From positions 3,967,001 to 4,031,000 of the forward strand of contig NZ_CP065915.1 in assembly GCF_016134045.1 (NCBI RefSeq): 64,000 nucleotides of DNA, given 5' to 3'. This stretch comes from Pelagovum pacificum. Its GTDB lineage: Bacteria; Pseudomonadota; Alphaproteobacteria; Rhodobacterales; Rhodobacteraceae. Numbering within the stretch: position 1 is the first letter of the stretch; each line of letters begins with the position of its first letter. The notes under the pieces are model-generated. The model was not told where the DNA came from, did no database searches, and saw nothing but the letters and a program-made list of their open reading frames with translations. Below, one piece after another: positions 27,995-36,303 of the stretch. Both the position numbers and the translations under genes were made by a program.

Positions 27995-28744
27995 TCAGAC
28001 CGAGAGCAGGCCGCGCGTGAGCGCCAGCGAGAGCGCCTGGTCCGTCGTTTCCGCCCGCATCCGGCGCGAGGCAGAGCGGATCAGGCGGACCACGTCCGGC
28101 TCTGTCAGGGAGAGCGTTTCGGCGATCAGCGCAACATTGTAGCCGTTCACGAGGTAGGAGAGCACGTCGCGCTCCGCCGGGTCGAGGTCGCTCCACCCCG
28201 ATCCGAAGGCGAGACCGTCACGCGCCGACCCGTCCGGTGGGGTGAGGCTGTGGGTCAGCATCGCGGACACAGCGCTCAGCGCCCGTTCGGTGCCGGGGCC
28301 GAACATGTCCGTGGGATCGTCGCGGCAACTGAAGACGAGGCACTTGCCGGCGGTGCCTTCGAACCAGCTTCGGGTGATCATGTAGTTATAGCCGTGGGAC
28401 ATCATGCCGTCGTGCAGGGCGCCGTGCGTCCGATCCGGACCTGCGGCTGCCTCGAGCCCGGCAACATCGTAGGTCCGCGGCGCGGTGCCAGCCATCGCGG
28501 CCCGCAACAGGGGGTCGGTCTGGTGGAAACCTTGCGCTCCGTAATCCTCGAGCCACCTGCTGTTCATCGAACTTCGCATCCACGCGATCTGCTGGTCGGA
28601 CCTGAGGAAGGCGCCCGCATTGACGGCGATTGCCCCGATCCGGTTCGCGACACGGTTGATGGCCGCCCAGGTATCGCCCTCTTGCTCGGCAACGGCGAGC
28701 ACGTCGGCCGTGTCGATCAGCAAATTGGCGAAACGTGTCGTCAT
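27995..28744 (-). CDS. LuxR-type regulator with autoinducer-binding domain (solo)
   Basis: The 249-residue protein has an N-terminal autoinducer-binding domain and a C-terminal GerE helix-turn-helix. In the ligand domain, W-x3-Y-x8-DP (SRWLEDYGAQGFHQTDPL) preserves four of the positions that contact acyl-homoserine lactones in TraR (Trp57, Tyr61, Asp70, and adjacent Pro71); the position of TraR Trp85 is tyrosine here. The DNA-binding part reads LDPAERDVLSYLVNGYN followed by LIAETLSLTEPDVVRLI, then a conserved GLL near the C-terminus. No luxI-like synthase is in the window, so it is a solo or orphan receptor. The start at 28744 gives a normal family length. It converges on the beta-helix gene four bases away. 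Confidence 0.88.
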   Translation of the reverse strand: MTTRFANLLIDTADVLAVAEQEGDTWAAINRVANRIGAIAVNAGAFLRSDQQIAWMRSSMNSRWLEDYGAQGFHQTDPLLRAAMAGTAPRTYDVAGLEAAAGPDRTHGALHDGMMSHGYNYMITRSWFEGTAGKCLVFSCRDDPTDMFGPGTERALSAVSAMLTHSLTPPDGSARDGLAFGSGWSDLDPAERDVLSYLVNGYNVALIAETLSLTEPDVVRLIRSASRRMRAETTDQALSLALTRGLLSV

Positions 28745-28875
28745 CCTCGGGGTCGCAATTCTCACGTCGGGCCTGCGCGGGCCGGAGTGTGCTAAATCGT
28801 TGCCAAGGTGTCCAGAATTGCCCCGGAGGTCGCCTTTCCGGCGGGCGGGCTGTGAGGAAACGGCAACGCGTCGGG

Positions 28876-29226
28876 TCAGCGCTGGAGGAATTCCACGCGA
28901 TTGCCGAACGGGTCGGCGACGAAAAAGCGGCGCACATGGGGCAGGGACTCGTCCCATTGCGGCTCCACCTCCGCCGCCAGCAGCCGGTCCGCGAGTTCAT
29001 CGAGGGCATCGACGGCAAAGCAGGGATGCGCCTTGCGGGCGGGTAGGAACGGGTCCTCCACCCCGAGATGCAGTTGCGCCTCGCCGGAGCGGAACCAGAC
29101 GCCGCCACGCGCGCGGAGCGGTTCGGGCTTCTCCATCTCCTCCATGCCGACGGCGCCGATCCAGAAAACGCGCGCCGTGTCCTCCTGCCCCTCGGGCATG
29201 GCGAGCTGAACGTGGTCGATGCGCAT
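28876..29226 (-). CDS. VOC family protein (small glyoxalase-fold)
   Basis: The 116-residue protein begins MRIDHVQLAMPEGQEDTARVFWI, with the VOC-type first-strand histidine at residue 4, contains VWFRSGEAQLHLGVED and ends VADPFGNRVEFLQR, whose glutamate matches the usual last metal ligand. It is a single two-module glyoxalase/dioxygenase-fold unit that would dimerise. Substrate and reaction are unknown. Its start is three bases after the stop of the upstream alpha/beta-hydrolase gene, so the two form an operon. It is distinct in sequence from the VOC gene at 8777. About 130 bases with no visible gene separate its end from the start of the LuxR gene on the same strand. Confidence 0.86.
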   Translation of the reverse strand: MRIDHVQLAMPEGQEDTARVFWIGAVGMEEMEKPEPLRARGGVWFRSGEAQLHLGVEDPFLPARKAHPCFAVDALDELADRLLAAEVEPQWDESLPHVRRFFVADPFGNRVEFLQR

Positions 29227-29229
29227 CTG

Positions 29230-30162
29230 TCAGCTGTCCTGCAGGAAGGTCATCACGCGCTGAACGATCCTGTCGTGGTGTTCGGGGCGGGCGGACGGAT
29301 CCTCACCGCAGATGGCGGCGGTGCTGCCGTCCTCCTCGAGGATCTGCGGTGCTTGCTCGGTGCAGGCGGGGAACGCGTCGACGGGGGAGAGGTCCGGCAT
29401 CGCCTCGGTCCCGATCAGCTCGGGTGCGGGGCGCGGCCCGAGAGTCAGTACCAGCGCGGGGATTTCGGGCGTTCCGGCGAACATGTCGAGGTATTCGGCG
29501 CCAAGCGCGACGACGCTGCCGATGCGCTCATCCCGACGTGGCTCTGTCAGGGGGCCGCTGTCGATCTCGGCGAGGCTTGCGCCTTCCGCCTCGAACCAGA
29601 AGCAGTCGGGTGGGGGCAGGTCCGCATCGCAGGCTGCTCCGACCGAGGCGGCGTCGAGCGTCGCGCCGGCCAGTGACAGCACGGCGGTACCGCCGAGCGC
29701 AAAGCCGACTGCCGAGATGTCGTCCCGAAGTATGTCTTCGGACCAGTCTTCGTCCGCCAGAAGCGTGTCGAGTGCCGCGGTCAGGTCCTGCGGTCGGCGC
29801 CAGAGCTCGTCCAGTGCCGCGGCGGCCGAATCGGGCCGCGGCGCGTTCACTTCGACCGCGAGGTATCCGGCATCGGCCAGCGCGGCGGCCAGCCAGGCGC
29901 CGGAATCATCCGCCGACCGCAGGCCACCGTGAGACAGCAGGACGAGCTCCACCGGACCGCCCGAAAGCGGCGCGTCGGGGATCGCCTCGTTTCCCTCGAA
30001 AACGGCATTCCCGCCGATCATCTCGGGCTCACCTTCGGTCGCGGGATACCAGAGAGACAGCGCAAGTGGCCGGTCGGAGTCGCCGGCGTCGAGCCTCGTG
30101 TGCCCGACCTGGGCGAACGCGGGCAGCGGCAGGAGAAGGGCGATGACGAGCAGGGTCTTCAT
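29230..30162 (-). CDS. Exported alpha/beta-hydrolase-fold protein lacking the nucleophilic serine
   Basis: The 310-residue protein has a signal peptide (cleavage likely after PAFAQ) and resembles predicted dienelactone hydrolases/lipase-like proteins: LALSLWYPATEGEP, then VLLSHGG for the oxyanion region, then a nucleophile elbow. The elbow reads VGFALGGTAVL: the position normally occupied by serine is Ala155 (codon at 29698-29700 on the plus strand reads as GCG). A C-terminal histidine pair (EHHDRIV) could be the former catalytic His. Four cysteines in the C-terminal half fit a periplasmic protein with disulfides. Either it is a non-catalytic member, a binding protein, or it uses another nucleophile. 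It is coupled to the downstream VOC gene. Confidence 0.82.
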   Translation of the reverse strand: MKTLLVIALLLPLPAFAQVGHTRLDAGDSDRPLALSLWYPATEGEPEMIGGNAVFEGNEAIPDAPLSGGPVELVLLSHGGLRSADDSGAWLAAALADAGYLAVEVNAPRPDSAAAALDELWRRPQDLTAALDTLLADEDWSEDILRDDISAVGFALGGTAVLSLAGATLDAASVGAACDADLPPPDCFWFEAEGASLAEIDSGPLTEPRRDERIGSVVALGAEYLDMFAGTPEIPALVLTLGPRPAPELIGTEAMPDLSPVDAFPACTEQAPQILEEDGSTAAICGEDPSARPEHHDRIVQRVMTFLQDS

Positions 30163-30178
30163 CGGTCGGTGTCCGTCG

Positions 30179-30952
30179 TCAGGCGTGGGGTGGTCGCAGC
30201 GGCTGGCGTCCGTCCTCGGTCAGGGTGAACCACTCGGAGCCGTCGAATACGCCGGGCACGAGGGGCCGTCCGTAGCCGGCGCCACCGTCGAAATCGATGC
30301 GGTTCCCGAAGTGTTCCGGCGTGTCGAGCGCGGTGTGGCCGTGGACCACGAGCTTCGGGAAGGGCGCGTCGTAGTCGAGGAAGCCATCGCGAATCCAGAC
30401 GAGGTCTTCCTCGTCCTGCTCGTCGAGCGCGACGCCGGGCCGGATGCCGGCATGGACGAAGATATGCTCGTCCGTCTCGATCAGGCGGGGCCGGTCGGTC
30501 AGAAACTCGAGGTGTTCCGGCGGGACGGAGAGCCGGGCCGCCTGAACCAGCCGGTCGAGGTCGGGTTGCGGCACCGGGTCGAGCCCGTCGTCGAGCAAAT
30601 GCTCAAGCGCCGCGTCGTCGATGTAGGAGGCCAGCGTGCGATTGCCGCCGAGGGCCGGGTGGAGCCAGCCCTTGCCGGAGCTGATCTGGCTGTCATGGAC
30701 CTTCCCCTCGGTGACGAACTTGAGGAACATCCGGTCATGGTTTCCCAGCAGGAACTGCCAGTTGCGCCCCTCACGGTGCCCCTCGAACAGGCGCTGGATC
30801 ACTGCACGGCTGTCAGGACCCCGGTCGACGTAATCGCCGAGGAAGATGATCTGCGCGTCCGGGCCGCCGTCGGCCTCGATCAGGGAAAGTGCGGTTTCGA
30901 GGGAAGAATTAAAGCCGTGGATGTCACCAACGGTATAGATGGGATCGGTCAA
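30179..30952 (-). CDS. Metallophosphoesterase, PrpE/ApaH-like serine/threonine phosphatase type
   Basis: The 257-residue protein carries the full calcineurin-like metallophosphatase motif set: GDIHG near residue 9, GDYVDRGPDS, GNHD (LLGNHDRMFL), then a distal VVHGHT and HAGIRPG. This subgroup includes protein phosphatases and symmetrical diadenosine tetraphosphatases; the exact substrate cannot be told. The start is taken as TTG at 30952, giving LTDPIYTVGDIHG, because no ATG or GTG lies between the upstream unstructured stretch and the first motif. The open frame continues upstream but becomes low-complexity and overlaps the divergent TfoX remnant. The gene follows the hydrolase gene on the same strand with 16 bases between. 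Confidence 0.88.
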   Translation of the reverse strand: MTDPIYTVGDIHGFNSSLETALSLIEADGGPDAQIIFLGDYVDRGPDSRAVIQRLFEGHREGRNWQFLLGNHDRMFLKFVTEGKVHDSQISSGKGWLHPALGGNRTLASYIDDAALEHLLDDGLDPVPQPDLDRLVQAARLSVPPEHLEFLTDRPRLIETDEHIFVHAGIRPGVALDEQDEEDLVWIRDGFLDYDAPFPKLVVHGHTALDTPEHFGNRIDFDGGAGYGRPLVPGVFDGSEWFTLTEDGRQPLRPPHA

Positions 30953-31031
30953 TTCGGAACGGGTCCTGTTGTCAGTAGCGGGCTCGTGCCTCCCCAAGGC
31001 AAAGACTAGGGCGTAACGGGGAGGAGTCGAC

Positions 31032-31175
31032 GTGGCATCGGACAGAAGCATCGTGGACCACATCGTCACGCAGGCCGCAAGCGGCGGGGAGATGCGTGCG
31101 AACGCGATGTCGGGGGAATACGGGCTCTGTTGCGATGGGCGGATGGTAGCGCTGTTCTGTGACAACCGCTTGTAG
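31032..31175 (+). pseudogene. Truncated TfoX/Sxy N-terminal domain remnant
   Basis: On the plus strand a GTG at 31032, six bases after GAGGAG, opens a 47-codon frame ending in TAG at 31173. It begins ASDRSIVDHIVTQAASG and ends MSGEYGLCCDGRMVALFCDN, which closely fits the first half of TfoX N-terminal domain proteins (the KMFGEYALYCDGKVVALVCDD region). The family normally continues with a LFVKPT strand and a further 50 residues; here the frame stops right after the CDNRL position and the remaining 45 bases before the DMT gene end do not restore a convincing match in any frame. The gene therefore looks decayed by a 3' deletion. A short functional form cannot be excluded. Confidence 0.7.
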
Positions 31176-31219
31176 CTCACGCCGAGGAGCTCGGCGGCCG
31201 GGCGCAGGAGGAAAGGGCG

Positions 31220-32107
31220 TCAGGACGGCCGGCGTGTCGTGGGCCAGACTTCGAGGATACCCGCGATCAGGACCAATGCACCGCCGGCGATCTCGAGCGG
31301 GTGCAGGTGCTCTGCGGCGAGTACGGCGGCAGACACCGCGCCGACCAGAACTTCGGCCATGAGCAGGATACCGACGCGGGCAGGCTCCAGCCGGACGGTC
31401 GCCCACATCAGGCCACCGATCGACAGCGCCCACCACGCGATGCCGGTGCCGATGGCGATGGCGGCGAGGGCCGCCGCGTCGCGCGGCGGCTCGACCGGCA
31501 ACGGCTCGAGCAAAGGCGCCATGAGCAGCGTCGCGAGGACCGCACCGACGACGAAGACAAAGGCCGAGGGCACGGGATCGAGGCTGGACCGAGTGCGGAT
31601 ACCGGTCGTCGCGACGGACCAGAGGATGCCGGAGACCAGCCCCATCCACTCGCCCGCGCTGCGTGGGATCGGCGCGTTGCCCTCCGCGCCAAGCATCACC
31701 AGCAGCCCGAGAAGGCCGACGACGATCGCGAGCAGGCGCATCCGCGTCGTCCGCCAGCCCATCAGGTAGCGCCCGATCAGGGTGCTCCAGACCGGCGTGA
31801 GGAAGTAGAGGAGGATCACGATCGCCACGCGCCCGTAGACGAAAGCGACGGAGTAGAGAGCGAAGGCCGCCCCGCCGAGCGCGATGGAAGCCAGCGCCAC
31901 TGGCCCGGCCCGTCGGATGGCGGTCCGGTGGCGCAGCGCGAGCGGCAGCAGCGCGAGCGCAGCAGCGGCGGTGATGGCGAGCGTGCCCCATGCCCCGGGC
32001 AGGCCGGCGTCGGTCAGGTGGCGCACCGGCAGCCAGTAGAACCCCCAGAAGGTGCCCGTCACGAAGACGATGAGGGTGGCGAGGCGCGTGGTCCGGTCGG
32101 TCTGCAT
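31220..32107 (-). CDS. DMT (EamA) family transporter
   Basis: A 295-residue inner-membrane protein with about ten helices in two EamA repeats, starting MQTDRTTRLATLIVFVTGTFWGFYWLPVRHL. The pattern AIVILLYFLTPVWSTLIGRYLMG in the first repeat and VRLEPARVGILLMAEVLVGA in the second are typical of drug/metabolite transporters. The substrate is unknown. ATG 32107 is preferred to the in-frame ATG at 32158 because the longer form begins with a polar stretch that is unusual for the family. The gene is separated from serA by a terminator hairpin and ends beside the TfoX remnant on the other strand. Confidence 0.87.
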   Translation of the reverse strand: MQTDRTTRLATLIVFVTGTFWGFYWLPVRHLTDAGLPGAWGTLAITAAAALALLPLALRHRTAIRRAGPVALASIALGGAAFALYSVAFVYGRVAIVILLYFLTPVWSTLIGRYLMGWRTTRMRLLAIVVGLLGLLVMLGAEGNAPIPRSAGEWMGLVSGILWSVATTGIRTRSSLDPVPSAFVFVVGAVLATLLMAPLLEPLPVEPPRDAAALAAIAIGTGIAWWALSIGGLMWATVRLEPARVGILLMAEVLVGAVSAAVLAAEHLHPLEIAGGALVLIAGILEVWPTTRRPS

Positions 32108-32170
32108 GAACCGCGAATATCCTGCCGCGAAATCGGCATCAACGGCGCTCTGAAGCATGGGGGAGACAAG

Positions 32171-32198
32171 AAAAAAGACCGGACCCTCGCGGGCCCGG
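32171..32198 (-). terminator. Rho-independent terminator of serA
   Basis: Read on the minus strand, CCGGGCCC-GCGA-GGGTCCGG forms an 8-base-pair stem (one G-U pair) with a four-base loop, followed directly by TCTTTTTTC. It lies about 33 bases after the serA stop codon and before the DMT transporter gene, so it should end the serC-serA transcript. Confidence 0.85.
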
Positions 32199-32230
32199 CC
32201 TTCCTTCGCCGTCTGAAAAAGGGAGGAGGA

Positions 32231-33823
32231 TCAGACGTCGAAGACGAGGGGGCGCACCTGCTGGAACTTGCCGGTGGCCTTGAGCTCTTCGACCGCTTTC
32301 GCGGGTACGACGTCATCGACATAGAGAAGCGCGATCGCCTCGCCCTTCTCCGCGGAGCGGCCGAGGGTGAAGTTGGCGATGTTCACGCCGTTGCTGCCGA
32401 GCGTGGTGCCGAGCGTCCCGATGATGCCGGGAAGGTCGGTGTTGGTGGTGTAGATCATGTGGCGGCCCACCTCCGCGTCGAGGTTGATGCCCTTGATCTG
32501 GATAAAGCGCGGCTTGCCGTCACTGAACACGGTGCCGCCGATGGAGCGTTCGCGCTGCGTCGTGACGACCGTCACCTTGATGTAGCCCTCGAACGCGCCG
32601 GACTGGTCCTGCTTGGTCGTCGAGATGCGCACGCCGCGCTCTTTGGCGATGACCGGGGCGGAGACCATGTTCACGTCGGGGTTAGTCACCTTCATGATGC
32701 CGGACACGACGGAAGACGTCAGCGCCGAGAGGTTCATCTCGGATGCCTGACCGTCGAACAGGATGTTGATCGCCTTGATCGGCTCGTCCGTCATCTGGCC
32801 GATGAAGTTGCCGAGGTGGCCGGCGAGCTTGATCCAAGGGCCCATGACCTTCGCCTCTTCCGCGGTGACGGAGGGCATGTTGAGCGCGTTCTGCACCGCG
32901 CCGGTGAGCAGGTAGTCGGACATCTGTTCGGCGACCTGCAGGGCGACGTTTTCCTGCGCTTCGGACGTCGCGGCGCCGAGGTGCGGCGTGCAGACGACGT
33001 TGGGCAGGTTGAAGAGCGGGTTTTCCTTCGCCGGTTCCTCGGCGAAGACGTCGAAGGCCGCGCCGGCGACGTGGCCGTCCTTGAGCGCCTCGGCAAGCGC
33101 TGCCTCGTCCACCAGGCCGCCGCGTGCGCAGTTGATGATCCGCACGCCTTTCTTGGTCTTGGCGATGTTTTCCTTGCTCAGGATGTTCTTGGTCTGGTCG
33201 GTCAGCGGCACGTGCAGCGTGATGAAGTCGGCGCGCTTGAGCAGGTCCTCGAGCTCGACCTTCTCGACGCCGAGTTCGGCGGCGCGATCGTCCGACAGGA
33301 ACGGGTCGTAGGCGACGACCTTCATCCGCAGGCCGACGCCGCGGGTGCAGACGATGCCGCCGATGTTGCCGGCCCCGATCACGCCGAGCGTCTTGCCGGT
33401 CAGCTCGACACCCATGAACTTGGACTTCTCCCACTTGCCGGCGTGGGTGGAGGCGGAGGCCTCGGGGATCTGGCGGGCGACGGCGAACATCATCGCGATG
33501 GCGTGCTCCGCCGTCGTGATCATGTTCCCGAAGGGCGTGTTCATCACGATGATGCCCTTGCGGGACGCCTCGGGGATGTCGACGTTGTCGACGCCGATGC
33601 CGGCGCGGCCGATGACCTTGAGGTTGTCGGCGGCGGCGATGATCTTTTCCGTGACCTTGGTCGCGGAGCGGATGGCGAGGCCGTCATACTGGCCGATCAC
33701 CTCGAGGAGCTTGTCCTTGTCCTTGCCGAGGTCGGGCTGGAAGTCGACGTCGATGCCCCGATCCTTGAAGATCTGAACGGCGGCGTCGGAGAGTTTGTCG
33801 GAGATGAGAACGCGGGGGGCCAT
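32231..33823 (-). CDS. serA: D-3-phosphoglycerate dehydrogenase
   Basis: The 530-residue enzyme catalyses the first step of the phosphorylated serine pathway, oxidising 3-phosphoglycerate to 3-phosphohydroxypyruvate with NAD. The N-terminal substrate domain begins MAPRVLISDKLSDAA. The NAD-binding domain has VIGAGNIGG, and the catalytic motifs NCARGGLVDE and PHLGAATSEAQ (active-site His) are present. An intervening ASB-type domain and a C-terminal ACT domain (HMIYTTNTDLPGIIGTLG) follow, as in the long type I form that serine can inhibit allosterically. It lies downstream of serC on the same strand; the 92 bases between contain a 22-base perfect palindrome. Start 33823 gives the standard family N-terminus. 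Confidence 0.97.
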   Translation of the reverse strand: MAPRVLISDKLSDAAVQIFKDRGIDVDFQPDLGKDKDKLLEVIGQYDGLAIRSATKVTEKIIAAADNLKVIGRAGIGVDNVDIPEASRKGIIVMNTPFGNMITTAEHAIAMMFAVARQIPEASASTHAGKWEKSKFMGVELTGKTLGVIGAGNIGGIVCTRGVGLRMKVVAYDPFLSDDRAAELGVEKVELEDLLKRADFITLHVPLTDQTKNILSKENIAKTKKGVRIINCARGGLVDEAALAEALKDGHVAGAAFDVFAEEPAKENPLFNLPNVVCTPHLGAATSEAQENVALQVAEQMSDYLLTGAVQNALNMPSVTAEEAKVMGPWIKLAGHLGNFIGQMTDEPIKAINILFDGQASEMNLSALTSSVVSGIMKVTNPDVNMVSAPVIAKERGVRISTTKQDQSGAFEGYIKVTVVTTQRERSIGGTVFSDGKPRFIQIKGINLDAEVGRHMIYTTNTDLPGIIGTLGTTLGSNGVNIANFTLGRSAEKGEAIALLYVDDVVPAKAVEELKATGKFQQVRPLVFDV

Positions 33824-33864
33824 GATGGTGGTCCTTTGATATGGGGGGCCGGTGCGCACCAAGG

Positions 33865-33886
33865 GCGCACCCTACGTAGGGTGCGC
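33865..33886. repeat. 22-base perfect palindrome in the serC-serA spacer
   Basis: GCGCACCCTACGTAGGGTGCGC reads identically on both strands, but that exact sequence is two bases over a short quote, so note its core: CCCTACGTAGGG flanked by GCGCA and TGCGC. It is surrounded by two more copies of the TGCGCACC module (33851-33860 and about 33893-33900), giving several alternative hairpins. This kind of GTAGGGTGCGC element is, to my knowledge, a dispersed intergenic repeat in Rhodobacterales genomes. Confidence 0.75.
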
Positions 33887-33915
33887 GTTCAATGCGCACC
33901 CCGGGGCTGGAAAGA

Positions 33916-35070
<1,155 letters not shown>

Positions 35071-35113
35071 TATCTGATACCCTCTCAGATATACGCCCCT
35101 CGTTGGGGAGGGG
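35071..35113 (-). ncRNA. serC leader RNA motif (tandem hairpins over the ribosome-binding site)
   Basis: Read on the minus strand, the bases just before the serC ATG form two perfect hairpins in series: CCCCTC-CCCAAC-GAGGGG (35113-35096) and TATCTGA-GAGGGTA-TCAGATA (35091-35071). The second abuts the ATG and holds the GAGGG ribosome-binding site in its loop. This position and architecture fit the serC motif described in alphaproteobacteria as a likely cis-regulatory RNA; the signal it senses is not established. Assignment here is by structure and location, without a covariance search. Confidence 0.75.
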
Positions 35114-35126
35114 TGTCCCACGGACG

Positions 35127-35155
35127 CAGATACGGGCCCTCGGATCGCCTTACAA
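35127..35155 (-). promoter_or_regulatory. Possible serC promoter
   Basis: On the minus strand TTGTAA (35155-35150) and TATCTG (35132-35127) are separated by exactly 17 bases, a weak match to sigma-70 elements. A transcript starting about seven bases downstream would include both leader hairpins. The match to consensus is poor, so this is tentative. Confidence 0.25.
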
Positions 35156-35328
35156 GGACTAATCCCGCGAGAGGCGGCACTTTGACGGCTGACTGCGGCG
35201 CGTCGCTGGCGCCTATCGGAAACTTGTGCACTCTGCCGCTCGCTCGGTCTTAATTTCAGTCAGGCGCGGCAGGTGGGCTTGCGATTCCCCCGGTCATCGC
35301 GCTTTGAGGAGGGCAGGAGGATGCGCCG

Positions 35329-36198
35329 ATGCAGACCGTAACCCTGATCTCCCGTCCCGGCGGACTGAGTGCGCCGCTTGTCGAGTCCCTGCGCAACGCG
35401 TGGGGCGGCGGTGATGCCGTCTGGCTGTCGCCCGACGAGGCGGCGGAGTTCCCGGTTCTGCGACTTGCCGACAACTTCTGGCAGGTCTGGGAGGATCTTC
35501 AGGGCGAGGGCGTCGACCTTTGCGCACAGACCACGGGGCACCGGCGCCGCAAGCTGCTGATCGCCGACATGGACAGCACCATGATCGCGCAGGAATGTAT
35601 CGACGAACTGGCCGACGCGGCCGGTGTCGGCGACCAGGTGAAAGAGATCACGGCCCGCGCGATGAACGGCGAGCTCGACTTCGAAGGGGCGTTGATCGAA
35701 CGGGTCGCACTGCTGGAGGGGCTGCCGGAGACCGTGATCGACGACGTGCTCGACTCGCGCATCACCGATGCGCCGGGCGGCGTGACGCTGCTCTCCACCA
35801 TGCGGGCCAAGGGGGCGTTCAGCCTGCTCGTGTCGGGCGGGTTCACCGCCTTCGCCGGGCCGGTGGCCGAGCGGATCGGTTTTGACGACCATCAGGCGAA
35901 CGAGCTTCTGGCCCGGGAAGGCAAGCTGACGGGCGACGTGGCGCGACCGATCCTGGGCCGGGAGGCGAAGGTCGAGGCGCTGCGCACCGCGGCCCGCCGG
36001 CACGGGATCGGGCCGGAGGACGTGCTCGCCGTCGGCGACGGGGCCAACGACCTCGGCATGTTGTCGGTCGCCGGGACCGGGGTCGCGATGCATGCCAAGC
36101 CGGCCGTGCAGGCGGAGTGCGATCTGCGGATCAACCATGGCGACCTGACGTCACTTTTGTTTTTGCAGGGCTACGCGCGCTCCGAGTTCCTTGGATGA
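35329..36198 (+). CDS. serB: Phosphoserine phosphatase SerB
   Basis: The 289-residue HAD-superfamily enzyme dephosphorylates O-phosphoserine to serine, the last step of the pathway. HAD motif I is IADMDSTMI with nucleophile Asp80 and general acid Asp82, motif II is SGGFTAF, and motifs III/IV are the lysine of REAKVEALR and GDGANDLGM. The first 70 residues are a degenerate ACT-like extension, as in other SerB proteins. A strong GAGGAGGGCAGGAGG precedes the start. It is divergent from serC across 258 bases, so serA, serB and serC are together in one locus, with serC and serB probably driven from the shared intergenic region. Confidence 0.96.
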   Translation: MQTVTLISRPGGLSAPLVESLRNAWGGGDAVWLSPDEAAEFPVLRLADNFWQVWEDLQGEGVDLCAQTTGHRRRKLLIADMDSTMIAQECIDELADAAGVGDQVKEITARAMNGELDFEGALIERVALLEGLPETVIDDVLDSRITDAPGGVTLLSTMRAKGAFSLLVSGGFTAFAGPVAERIGFDDHQANELLAREGKLTGDVARPILGREAKVEALRTAARRHGIGPEDVLAVGDGANDLGMLSVAGTGVAMHAKPAVQAECDLRINHGDLTSLLFLQGYARSEFLG

Positions 36199-36262
36199 CA
36201 CCCATCTGCAACCCACATGAGAACTGTGGGACCGTGATGTGTCGCCACGCTTGTCGGAACTG

Positions 36263-36274
36263 AACTGTCCAGTT
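36263..36274. promoter_or_regulatory. Candidate TetR-family operator upstream of the tetR gene
   Basis: AACTGTCCAGTT is a 5-base perfect inverted repeat around a 2-base centre, 30 bases before the regulator start. A related half GGACAG recurs at 36285-36290. Palindromes of this size near the own start codon are typical of autoregulated TetR-family genes; binding is inferred only. Confidence 0.5.
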
Positions 36275-36303
36275 TAAGGTTATCGGACAGTATGGAGGTC
36301 GCG

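Noticed and set aside
28745..28875. A lux-box-type palindrome upstream of the LuxR solo
   Set aside because: I searched the 131 bases by eye for an 18-20 base dyad and found only short, imperfect repeats.
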